Assembly: GCA_944325335.1 (NCBI GenBank) | Contig: CALUZR010000003.1 | Span: forward strand, 1 to 64,000 | From: an uncultured Parabacteroides sp. | Lineage (GTDB): Bacteria; Bacteroidota; Bacteroidia; Bacteroidales; Tannerellaceae | Direction: 5' to 3' | Length of the DNA: 64,000 nt | Part shown: one piece after another, positions 8,761-16,227 of the stretch | Position numbering within the stretch: position 1 is the stretch's first letter | Layout of the letters: each line of letters starts with the position of its first letter | Translations under genes and position numbers: made by a program | Notes under the pieces: model-generated | Databases searched by the model: none | What the model was told of the DNA's origin: nothing | The model's input: only the letters and a program-made list of their open reading frames with translations

Positions 8761-10659
8761 TTACTCTACCACCGGCAATATGACCCGCGATGGGGCATCC
8801 TGCTGATGGTAAATACGGATGCATTGCTGCATCTCGAAGTCCTCAACGCCACAGGTATAGGTATTGATGAAGCGCTGCGGGTTACGGTCGATGATGGGGA
8901 ACCAAGAGCTTTGGATCTGGATCATGAGGCGGTGCCCCGGCAGGAACTTGTGGGCCACGTCCGGAAGTGTATAAGATACCTCAGTGACCTCGTTCAGGAC
9001 GAACGCCTTCGGGTATTCAAAGCTCTCACGATAACGTCCCCTAAAGAGTTCACCACGGACCATGAGCTGGTAGCCTCCCATGGGATAGCGGCTGTCCTTC
9101 AGGTGTGCCTTAGCCTCGTCGGGATACTTGTAATTAGCGGGGAAGACATCGATCACCTTGACCATAAAGTCCGCATCCGTACTACTGATGGCCGTCTGTA
9201 ATTGTACCTCGATAGGGCCCGCCAACGTGAGCGTATCCGTGAGTATAGGTGAGACGAAGGTAAGGACATCCGGGCGAGATGATGCAAAGCGTTGATCATC
9301 TACCATATACTCTAACGTACGATAGGTAACAGGGTTCGCTGTGAAGGGCACTGGCTTGCTCATATCGGAGATGTATTCGGTATAGGAAGAGGTCTTAGTC
9401 GGGGCCACGGTGGATACTGCTCCATCTTCACGAAGATAGAAAGGGGTAGGGGTAACGTCTGCGGCAGGCCACTCGTCCATGAACCGCCACTCATTTGCAC
9501 CCGTATGAAAGACACTAACCCTATGCGAGGGCTTCTCGCCCTTCCCCTCGAGGTAATACCGGAAGAACGGGTACTCGATCTCGTCCTTGTAGTAGGCCGA
9601 GGTGCTTCCCCCAAAATACATCTGACCAAACCCCTCGAAGGAGCGGCGTGTCCAGGCACCATGCCACCAAGGTCCGAAGGCTAAATAGAGTTCAGTGTCT
9701 GGAGATTGGGAGCGGATTGCCTTGTATGTATTCCATGCCCCATAGCAGTCCTCGGAGTCGAACAGTCCCCCTACAACAAGTATCGCCGGACGTAGATTAT
9801 AGCAAGAGCGACGGGCATCCCGTTCCTGCCAGAACGAGTCAAAGTTGGGGTGCTCTTTGATCTTATTCCAGAGTGTTTCGGTGGTGTCCTTGACCAAGCG
9901 ATCCGCATCACGAAAGGTGCCGAGGGCGAGGAAATCAGTATAGACATCATGCTTCACGATGGAGTCCATTACCCCCTTCCCTTGATGCCGCCCTTCGAGC
10001 CACGGCAGGAAGTTGGTGGTTTGCAAGAAGGTGAAGGCTCCATTGTGATGGCGATCGTCACCTCGGAACCAATCGGTCACGGGACCCTGGGGCGATACGG
10101 CCTTGAGTGCCGGGTGATTCGAAGAGGCAGTCATGGTCGCCTGGAACCCGTCATAACTAATCCCCCAGGTACCTACCCGCTGGTTGCTATGGGTGTTGTG
10201 GATGAGCCACTCAATAGTATCATACGTATCCGTAGCTTCATCGATCGCCTTCCCATTCATGCGGTCGGGGTGGAGGGGACGAACCTGTACGAACTCGCCC
10301 TCACTACGATGGCGACCGCGGATATCTTGGAACACCAGGATGTAGTTATGCTTGAGGTACTGTTTCATGCTGCCTTCACGGTCTTTCACGGCCCTATCGA
10401 ACCCCTCCCCGTAGGGCTCACATGAGTAAGGAGTGCGCATCATAAGGATCGGATGGCGCTCCCCATTATCCTTCGGCTCGTAGATCGCGGTATAGAGCTT
10501 CACCCCATCGCGCATAGGGATCATCACCTCCCGCTTTGTATAATACTGCTTGGCCACGAGCTCCAAGCTATCTACCTTATTCGTATGCTCTTGGGCAAAT
10601 GTAGTCAGCCCCGCGAAGCCCATCGCGGCGGCCAGTAAGATCAGTCTGCTATGCTTCAT
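8761..10659 (-). CDS. CocE/NonD-family (X-Pro dipeptidyl-peptidase-like) hydrolase
   Basis: 632 residues. A signal peptide (about 1-22, cut after FAQ) sends it to the periplasm. An alpha/beta-hydrolase domain starts near residue 45 (REVMIPMRDGVKL); the nucleophile is Ser168 in GISYDG. The C-terminal third (from about residue 430) is the jelly-roll domain typical of S15/CocE proteins (LAGPIEVQLQ). Family members cleave esters, amides or X-Pro peptides; substrate cannot be told. The next minus-strand gene upstream ends 2 bases before, suggesting one operon with the lipoprotein at 10662. Confidence 0.87.
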   Translation of the reverse strand: MKHSRLILLAAAMGFAGLTTFAQEHTNKVDSLELVAKQYYTKREVMIPMRDGVKLYTAIYEPKDNGERHPILMMRTPYSCEPYGEGFDRAVKDREGSMKQYLKHNYILVFQDIRGRHRSEGEFVQVRPLHPDRMNGKAIDEATDTYDTIEWLIHNTHSNQRVGTWGISYDGFQATMTASSNHPALKAVSPQGPVTDWFRGDDRHHNGAFTFLQTTNFLPWLEGRHQGKGVMDSIVKHDVYTDFLALGTFRDADRLVKDTTETLWNKIKEHPNFDSFWQERDARRSCYNLRPAILVVGGLFDSEDCYGAWNTYKAIRSQSPDTELYLAFGPWWHGAWTRRSFEGFGQMYFGGSTSAYYKDEIEYPFFRYYLEGKGEKPSHRVSVFHTGANEWRFMDEWPAADVTPTPFYLREDGAVSTVAPTKTSSYTEYISDMSKPVPFTANPVTYRTLEYMVDDQRFASSRPDVLTFVSPILTDTLTLAGPIEVQLQTAISSTDADFMVKVIDVFPANYKYPDEAKAHLKDSRYPMGGYQLMVRGELFRGRYRESFEYPKAFVLNEVTEVSYTLPDVAHKFLPGHRLMIQIQSSWFPIIDRNPQRFINTYTCGVEDFEMQQCIRIYHQQDAPSRVILPVVE

Positions 10660-10661
10660 GA

Positions 10662-11492
10662 TTATTCGTTATTAGGATTCATCTTTTCGTTTAGATAAGC
10701 AATGCGCTTGAGGGCCTTGCGTTTGGTCTCTACCATCTGATGAATGTCCGATAGGGCAGAGGCAAGGTGATACGTAGCCACGAGTGCCTTTTTGTCGGCA
10801 TCGGCCATGTAGATGATGTAGGGTTTTCCCCCTTTATACTCTACCTTGATGCGCTCCCCGGCATGGTCATAGATAAACTTAATGGCCTCGCGCCCATGGT
10901 CCCCTTTATACGTGACCACCTCCGTAGTAGCCCCCATGTCCTGGAAATGGTAGTTCACACCCCCGTCATACGGTATGGAGGCAGTCTCGGCGAAGAGGCC
11001 CTCCGGGGTACTTAGTTTAATACTTGTGTGGTCGATGGGCCGTGACCCATAATAGACACTCGCGAGGTACATCTCCCCGTTCTCATCTACACCACACCTT
11101 ACGTAGCATCGTTGGACATTGCGCTCGATCGTTTGTCCCTTCCAGACATAGTTACCTATCTCCTGATAGAGGGTATCCTTTTCAAAGGTAAAGCCTGCCT
11201 TCAAGGAGTCTGCCTCGTGGACGCGAATAGGCATAAGGCTATCGCAAAATGCAATGTTACGCTCGGCCTCCTTGAGGTCCACCTGGCGCATAAGGGTAAG
11301 TGCCTCCCGGAGTACTTTATACTCTTTGGGATACTTCGCCCGGAGGCTGTCTATCTCACTACGAGCCGCAAAGAACTCGTTCTGCTGTAGGTGAAGGCGC
11401 GCCTCCTCTAAGAGTGCCTGTGCCTCCCGTTCTGACTGGCTACATCCCCCCACGAGGGCTGCCATCAGCATACATACAATCGTTTTCTTCAT
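10662..11492 (-). CDS. hypothetical lipoprotein
   Basis: 276 residues. Starts MKKTIVCMLMAALVGGC, a lipoprotein signal with Cys17 as lipid anchor. A coiled-coil/TPR-like stretch follows (REAQALLEEARLHLQQNEFFAARSEIDSLRAKYP), then a beta-rich domain. A start 36 bases upstream is in frame but would spoil the signal peptide and runs into the promoter at 11515. I do not recognise a named family beyond Bacteroidales hypothetical lipoproteins. The hydrolase gene follows after 2 bases, so a shared envelope role is possible. Confidence 0.75.
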   Translation of the reverse strand: MKKTIVCMLMAALVGGCSQSEREAQALLEEARLHLQQNEFFAARSEIDSLRAKYPKEYKVLREALTLMRQVDLKEAERNIAFCDSLMPIRVHEADSLKAGFTFEKDTLYQEIGNYVWKGQTIERNVQRCYVRCGVDENGEMYLASVYYGSRPIDHTSIKLSTPEGLFAETASIPYDGGVNYHFQDMGATTEVVTYKGDHGREAIKFIYDHAGERIKVEYKGGKPYIIYMADADKKALVATYHLASALSDIHQMVETKRKALKRIAYLNEKMNPNNE

Positions 11493-11514
11493 ACTGCTAA
11501 TTGATTTATGGTTG

Positions 11515-11522
11515 CAAAGGTA
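11515..11522 (-). promoter_or_regulatory. -7 element of lipoprotein-hydrolase operon
   Basis: TACCTTTG on the minus strand, 23 bases before the lipoprotein ATG at 11492. Confidence 0.55.
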
Positions 11523-11622
11523 CGTCATTATGGAGAAATGCCCATATTTATCAGGCGGAAAACTTACATAGATAGGTATAAATAGGGGGAAATGTGGGTA
11601 TAGACTATAGGTTATCGTGACG

Positions 11623-11653
11623 AAAAAAGGGAACCCATCAGAGTTCCCCTTTC
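11623..11653 (-). terminator. terminator of serB-Dabb-C_GCAxxG operon
   Basis: On the minus strand AAAGGGGAAC and GTTCCC-TTTTTTC form a stem followed by a T run. The stem includes the stop codon of the gene ending at 11638. Confidence 0.7.
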
Positions 11654-12132
11654 AACATCTTACCGGCGATACGTGCCGCCGACGCTACATACCGGACGCA
11701 AGGTCGCTTCGCATAATACTCCGGAGTACGAAGGGAGGGCGACGGGTCCCGTTGAGCAGCAGCGGCCGCGGGTAACAGTTCACGGCAGACGAGGGTCCCA
11801 TACAGTTCCTTGAACGCCGCCCCTTGACGTTGCACCATGGCGTAATTACGGGTGCGGGCCTGCTGGTCCTTGGGGTCATCTACCGGGTAACGAAAGCCCG
11901 TCAGCATGACCATAGCACTCACCGTGCCACAGGTCTCCCGCATCCGCCCCATGCCTCCACCAAAGGAGACAGACATCCGCTTAGCTAAGTCGAAATCCAC
12001 ACCCACGATGTCCGCATACGCCAGGAATACGGACTGTGCGCAGTTATAGCCCGATTCGAAGTTCTGCACCGCTTGTTTGACGCGCTCTTCTATGTCAAAG
12101 TCTTTCATCTCCGTAGGTGTATTAGAGTTCAT
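11638..12132 (-). CDS. C-GCAxxG-C-C family protein
   Basis: 164 residues. Carries the family signature: GYNCAQSVF near residue 33, FGGGMGRMRETCGTVSAM near 65, and a late LVCRELL cysteine near 119. These conserved cysteines suggest metal or Fe-S binding; the family is often annotated as a putative redox protein without proven function. An alternative ATG at 12108 (MKDFDIEERV) gives no overlap with the Dabb gene; the longer start overlaps it by 11 bases. Last gene of a serB-led minus-strand cluster. Confidence 0.82.
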   Translation of the reverse strand: MNSNTPTEMKDFDIEERVKQAVQNFESGYNCAQSVFLAYADIVGVDFDLAKRMSVSFGGGMGRMRETCGTVSAMVMLTGFRYPVDDPKDQQARTRNYAMVQRQGAAFKELYGTLVCRELLPAAAAAQRDPSPSLRTPEYYAKRPCVRYVASAARIAGKMLKGEL

Positions 12133-12424
12133 AATCGACGCAGGCGCGGTCTGCCTTCACCGGGCCTATGATTCCCTTCGCTACCGCCACGTGTTCCGGA
12201 TGGTTGGCGTACGTGCTGACGTCTGCCAGGGTATCGAGTTCCGTGAGGAGGATGATATCCCAGGTCTCGTCCGGGTTCACGTTGAAGCGCACCTCGATGT
12301 GACGGAGCACACTGATTTTCTCTCTTAGAGCCTCGAGGCGGTCCTTGATTTCGACCATCTTGGCTCTCTTAGCCTCAGGAGTTTCAAACTCCTTCAGCTT
12401 GAACATGACAATGTGTCTTACCAT
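12122..12424 (-). CDS. Dabb-domain (stress-responsive alpha/beta barrel) protein
   Basis: 100 residues starting MVRHIVMFKL, the standard opening of a Dabb domain, with the conserved core HIEVRFN and late helix HPEHVAVAKGI. These proteins form dimeric alpha-beta barrels; a function as monooxygenase-like or stress protein is known only for some members. Lies 11 bases after serB and overlaps the next gene, so it is in the serB operon. Confidence 0.87.
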   Translation of the reverse strand: MVRHIVMFKLKEFETPEAKRAKMVEIKDRLEALREKISVLRHIEVRFNVNPDETWDIILLTELDTLADVSTYANHPEHVAVAKGIIGPVKADRACVDYEL

Positions 12425-12435
12425 AACTTTTCTAT

Positions 12436-13671
12436 TTAATACTTATATATGTTTTCCTGCAAGTAGGAGTCTTTATAACCCAAGAAGTAGAGAATCCCAT
12501 CCAGCCCTATGGTGGAGATGGACTGTTCGGCCGTAGCTTTCACCTTAGGCTTCGCGTGGAAGGCAATACCCAGTCCGGCGAGGCTGATCATCGGGAGGTC
12601 GTTCGCACCATCGCCCACGGCCACGGTCTGCCGGATATCCACATTCTCTACCTGCGCTATGAGGCGGAGCAGCTCTGCCTTACGCTTCCCGTCGACGATC
12701 TCGCCCACATACCTGCCCGTGAGCTTGCCATTCTCCACTTCCAGCTCATTGGCATAGACATAGTCGATGCCGAACTTCTGCTTCAGATAGTTCCCGAAGT
12801 ATGTGAACCCACCCGAGAGAATGGCGATCTTGAAGCCCACCTTCTTCAGGATACGCATAAGCCGGTCGGCGCCCTCGGTAATGGGCAGGTGCTCGGCAAT
12901 GTCTTGCATGACGGAGACATCCAACCCCTTCAGCATCGCGCACCGGCGGGTAAAGCTCGTGCGGAAGTCTATCTCGCCCCGCATGGCCGATTCGGTGATG
13001 GCCTTCACCTCGTCGCCCACGCCCGCGCGCATCGCCAGTTCGTCGATCACCTCCGTCTCGATGAGCGTCGAATCCATATCGAAGCAGATCAGGCGGCGCA
13101 TCCTCCGGTACATGCTATCCTCTTGGAATGAGATATCTACCTGCAGCTCCGAGGAGAGCTTGAGGAAGCTCGCCTTCATCAGCTCCTTGTCCCTGGGCGT
13201 GCCCCGGACCGAGAATTCTACACTCGCCTTAGGCGTGCGTTCGCTCTCTTCTAGGGGGATGCGGCCGGTGAGGCGCTTAATCGCGTCGATGTTCATGCCC
13301 TGCTCGGCGATGATGCGGCTCACGCCGGCTATCTGTTTGGCCGTGAGTTTGCGGCTGAGGATGGTCACGATGTAGCGGTTGCGCCCCTGCATATTTACCC
13401 ATTCGCTATACTCCTTTTCGGCAATGGGCTTGAAGCGGACGTTCACCCCCAGCTCGTAACTGCGGAACAGCACCTCCTTCAGGATGTCGCCCGAAGTCGA
13501 GGCGTCGCTCTGAAACAGGATGCCGAGCGTCAGGTTGTTGTGTATGTCGGCCTGGCCGATGTCGAGGATAATGGCATTGTTCTGCGCCAGTATCTCTGTC
13601 AGGGCGGATGTGACGCCCGGACGGTCTGCGCCATTAATGGTTAGCAGAATCAATTCTTCGTTTGTCTTCAT
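12436..13671 (-). CDS. serB: phosphoserine phosphatase with N-terminal ACT domains
   Basis: Hydrolyses O-phosphoserine to serine, last step of serine synthesis. 411 residues: two ACT-like regulatory domains (about 1-90 and 95-180), then a HAD phosphatase with the nucleophile motif DMDSTLIE (Asp198, Asp200) and the third motif VGDGANDLPM. The start at 13671 (MKTNEELILL) was chosen over an in-frame ATG 24 bases upstream because it begins the first ACT strand. First gene of a three-gene operon; a 22-bp tandem array lies directly upstream. Confidence 0.94.
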   Translation of the reverse strand: MKTNEELILLTINGADRPGVTSALTEILAQNNAIILDIGQADIHNNLTLGILFQSDASTSGDILKEVLFRSYELGVNVRFKPIAEKEYSEWVNMQGRNRYIVTILSRKLTAKQIAGVSRIIAEQGMNIDAIKRLTGRIPLEESERTPKASVEFSVRGTPRDKELMKASFLKLSSELQVDISFQEDSMYRRMRRLICFDMDSTLIETEVIDELAMRAGVGDEVKAITESAMRGEIDFRTSFTRRCAMLKGLDVSVMQDIAEHLPITEGADRLMRILKKVGFKIAILSGGFTYFGNYLKQKFGIDYVYANELEVENGKLTGRYVGEIVDGKRKAELLRLIAQVENVDIRQTVAVGDGANDLPMISLAGLGIAFHAKPKVKATAEQSISTIGLDGILYFLGYKDSYLQENIYKY

Positions 13672-13711
13672 ATCGGTGTTTTTAATATTATACAATCATG
13701 CGTTCCAAATT

Positions 13712-14041
13712 GCCCGGGCAGGGAATCTGAACTGCCCGCGCGGGGAATCCGAACTCCCCAGGCAGGGAATCCAAATTCCCCGGGCGGGCAATTTTTACTA
13801 CCCGGGCGGGCAATTTTTGCTACCCGGGCGGGTAATGTTTGCTACCCGGGCGGGTAATGTTTGCTACCCGGGCGGATAGCATTTACTACCCGGGCGGGTA
13901 GTGTTTGCTACCCGGGCGGGTAATATTTGCTACCCGGTCGGGTAGTGTTTGCTACCCGGTCAGGCAGTCAAAACTCCCCGGTCAGGCAGTTCAAACTCCC
14001 TGGTCAGGCAGTTTCAGCTGCCCGGTCAGGCAATTTCAGAG
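13712..14041. repeat. 15 tandem units of exactly 22 bp
   Basis: Fifteen consecutive 22-bp units with no spacers fill 13712-14041, between the serB start and the thiE stop codon; the last unit contains that stop codon (14036-14038). The centre type is ACCCGGGCGGGTAATGTTTGCT (split here as ACCCGGGCGGG plus TAATGTTTGCT); units change gradually to ...GGGAATCTGAACT at the left and ...CAGGCAGTTTCAGCT at the right. Most units hold a small dyad: TACCC-GGGC-GGGTA in the centre, TGCCCGGGCA in unit 1, TGCC-GGCA in unit 15. The period is not a multiple of three, so it is unlikely to be coding. This accounts for the 364-base gap here. Confidence 0.95.
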
Positions 14042-14686
14042 GGAGGATTGGATGGCCTCGAGGAACTGGCGGGTCGCCTCGGCGGGGTCGGCTGCCCGGA
14101 CAATCGCGCCCGATATGGCCACCCCGGTAATCCCCGTACGCATCAGCGCGGGGACATCCGCCAGCTCGATACCGCCTATAGCATAGACCGGGAGCTGGAT
14201 ACCCGCCTCGCGGCATTGCCCGAGGATGCGCCGGTAGCCCTCCAGGCCCAGCGTGGGGCTGAGGCGTTGCTTCGTCTCCGTAAAGCGGAAGGGGCCGAGG
14301 CCGATATACGACGCCCCGCGCGAGGCCGCCAGCCGGATGTCGTCGAACGTATTGGCGGTCGCCCCCACGACGAAGCCCGCCCCTTTCCCCTCGGCCCACA
14401 CCCGGCGCCAGGCTTCGTCGACGGGCAGGTCGTTTTTCCCCAGGTGCACCCCGCCGGCGCCCACGCGGAGGGCCAGGTCGAGGTTATCGTCTATCGAGAG
14501 CTGCGCCCCCTTCTCCCCGCAGATACGGGCGAGGGTAGCGGCCAGCGGTTCGGTCAGCCCCTCCTTCTTGCGGAGCTGGATCCACGAGCCCCCGCCCTCG
14601 AGGAAGAGGCGCGCCTCCGCCGGTTCGTCCAGTTTGTCCGTCTGGTGCGTGATGAGCATCAGGCGGTTCGTTCCTTCGTATTTCAT
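14036..14686 (-). CDS. thiE: thiamine-phosphate synthase
   Basis: Joins HMP-pyrophosphate and thiazole phosphate to thiamine monophosphate. 216 residues, TIM barrel with family motifs: QLRKKEG (near 37), HLGKNDLP (near 82), GPFRFTETKQ and the phosphate-binding YAIGGI near the C terminus. Starts inside the stop of the TenI-like gene (ATGA at 14683-14686). Unlike the TenI-like neighbour it keeps the Lys-rich substrate loop, so it is the better candidate for the true synthase. Confidence 0.92.
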   Translation of the reverse strand: MKYEGTNRLMLITHQTDKLDEPAEARLFLEGGGSWIQLRKKEGLTEPLAATLARICGEKGAQLSIDDNLDLALRVGAGGVHLGKNDLPVDEAWRRVWAEGKGAGFVVGATANTFDDIRLAASRGASYIGLGPFRFTETKQRLSPTLGLEGYRRILGQCREAGIQLPVYAIGGIELADVPALMRTGITGVAISGAIVRAADPAEATRQFLEAIQSSL

Positions 14687-15291
14687 GCAATATCGTTTAC
14701 TATATTATATAATGTATAGAAATTCTTGACCACTTGATCGCCGTCTGGCACCTGCGCGGTTCCCCACAAGGCACCGAGGACGGCCACCCCCCCGAATCCC
14801 AATCCGCGCAAACGCGGCAGGGTATCCGCGGAAATTCCGCCCAAAGCTACGACTTTTTCGGTAATTATGCCCAATTCCGTGGCTGTTTTTAATTGCTTTT
14901 CCGATAAGGCAGGTCCGTACCCCTCCTTGGATATGCTGGGAAAGAGGGGGCTGAGGAAGAGATAATCCAGCGAGGCATAGCGGGTAAGCTCCTCGAGCGA
15001 GTGGCACGAGCGGCTGACCCGTCCGCCCCAACCGGGCGGGGGCGCGGGATTACGGCTGTTGAGGTGGACGCCTCCCAGGGCGTACGTTTCCGCCAGGCCG
15101 AAGTGGTCGTGGAGGGCGATGCGGGGGTAAAACTCGGGGGGGATGGCGCGGAGGAGGGATTCGAGGGCGGCGCGCCCGGCTCCAGGCTTGCGGAGGTGCA
15201 GGCGCGCCAGACCCTGTTCAAAAAGGCGGGTGAGGAGGGAGGCCTCGCCGGAGAATAGGTCCGGGCGGGTGATGGCCAGGAGCTGTTTCAT
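14683..15291 (-). CDS. TenI-like thiamine phosphate synthase family protein
   Basis: 202 residues from MKQLLAITRPD. A TIM barrel of the ThiE/TenI superfamily, with HLRKPGA, ALHDHFGLAETY, GGVHLNSRNP and VVALGGI. The H-L-N-S-R motif and short length point to the TenI branch, which in some bacteria is a thiazole tautomerase rather than a synthase. It overlaps both neighbours by the four bases ATGA, so thiD-tenI-thiE are translationally coupled. An upstream in-frame start would lie inside thiD. Confidence 0.85.
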   Translation of the reverse strand: MKQLLAITRPDLFSGEASLLTRLFEQGLARLHLRKPGAGRAALESLLRAIPPEFYPRIALHDHFGLAETYALGGVHLNSRNPAPPPGWGGRVSRSCHSLEELTRYASLDYLFLSPLFPSISKEGYGPALSEKQLKTATELGIITEKVVALGGISADTLPRLRGLGFGGVAVLGALWGTAQVPDGDQVVKNFYTLYNIVNDIA

Positions 15292-16133
15292 GGCTCTATC
15301 TCCCATCTGTCGAGTATGAAGGGGCGGAAGCCGTGGCCTACGGGACCATGCCCGTGACCCACCCACACGCGGCTCCCCCAGCGCAGCGCGTCTTGCAGGT
15401 AATTCTTAGCCAGGCGGATAGATGCACCCAGGTCGTCCGTCTCGGCCAGGTGGCAGGCGATGGCGGACGAGAGGGTGCAGCCCGTCCCGTGGGTGTTCGG
15501 GGTATCGATGCGCGGATTCGCATACATTTCAGGCTCCATGCCCGGGCGGAAGAAGTAATCCACCACCTCGAAGCCATCCCGATGCCCCCCCTTGAGCAAC
15601 GCCGCCCGGCAGCCCGACTGGAGGAGCCGTTCGCCCGCCCGGAGCGTCGCCTCGGGAGAGTCTATCTGCGTATGGGTGAGGTATTCCGCCTCCGGGAGGT
15701 TGGGGGTGACGAGGTGCGCCAGCGGGAAGAGCTCCCGCACCATGCAACCGATGGCCTCCTCCTCCAAAAGCCGGCACCCGCTGGTTGAGACCATGACGGG
15801 GTCGAGCACCACCCAGCGCGGACGGTACCGGTCGAGCACCTCCGCCACCGCATGTACATTCTCCGCATTGAGCAGCATGCCGATCTTGACCGCGTCGATA
15901 GTGAGGTCTTCAAAGACGGCCTCCAGCTGCTCGCGGACGATGTGCGGCTCGATGGCCTGTATGGCGCGGACGCCGCACGTATTCTGGGCCGTGACAGCCG
16001 TGACCACCGACGCCCCATACAATCCCAGCGAAGCGATGGTCTTCAGGTCGGCCTGGATACCCGCTCCGCCACTGCAATCCGAACCGGCTATGCTGAGCAC
16101 GGTCCGGTACCGGTATTTCATTTCTTTCTCCAT
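15288..16133 (-). CDS. thiD: hydroxymethylpyrimidine/phosphomethylpyrimidine kinase
   Basis: Phosphorylates HMP and HMP-P in thiamine synthesis. 281 residues, ribokinase fold: SIAGSDCSGGAGIQADLK at the N terminus and the anion-hole/base motif NTHGTGCTLSSAIA near residue 213. An alternative ATG four codons in (16121) has a GGAGAAAG sequence before it. First gene of the thiD-tenI-thiE operon. I looked for a TPP riboswitch in the 94-base upstream gap and saw none. Confidence 0.93.
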   Translation of the reverse strand: MEKEMKYRYRTVLSIAGSDCSGGAGIQADLKTIASLGLYGASVVTAVTAQNTCGVRAIQAIEPHIVREQLEAVFEDLTIDAVKIGMLLNAENVHAVAEVLDRYRPRWVVLDPVMVSTSGCRLLEEEAIGCMVRELFPLAHLVTPNLPEAEYLTHTQIDSPEATLRAGERLLQSGCRAALLKGGHRDGFEVVDYFFRPGMEPEMYANPRIDTPNTHGTGCTLSSAIACHLAETDDLGASIRLAKNYLQDALRWGSRVWVGHGHGPVGHGFRPFILDRWEIEP

Positions 16134-16145
16134 ATATAGACAATA

Positions 16146-16205
16146 AAAAACAGAGGCACAGACCCTCCACCCCAGCCGGGGAGAGGGTTCCGCGCCTCCG
16201 CGTAT
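16146..16205. terminator. GC-rich hairpin after maeB
   Basis: Nested stems GACCCTC/GAGGGTT and CCCC/GGGG with an outer GAGGC/GCCTC. It follows the maeB stop on the minus strand and precedes thiD. The outer words (CAGAGGCACAG, GCGCCTCCGCG) look like a decayed member of the CCTCCGTG hairpin family. Confidence 0.5.
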
Positions 16206-16227
16206 TCAATTAAAAATATAAAGTATG

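Noticed and set aside
13712..14041. CRISPR array
   Set aside because: Units are contiguous with no spacers and there are no cas genes.
13520..14719. Several overlapping open frames rich in PGQ/PGR/RSGS repeats on the plus strand
   Set aside because: They arise because the 22-bp array lacks stop codons; the period shifts frame each unit and real genes lie on the minus strand.
16134..16227. TPP riboswitch before thiD
   Set aside because: The gap is short and holds only a GC hairpin; the conserved CUGAGA and ACCUG-type elements were not found.
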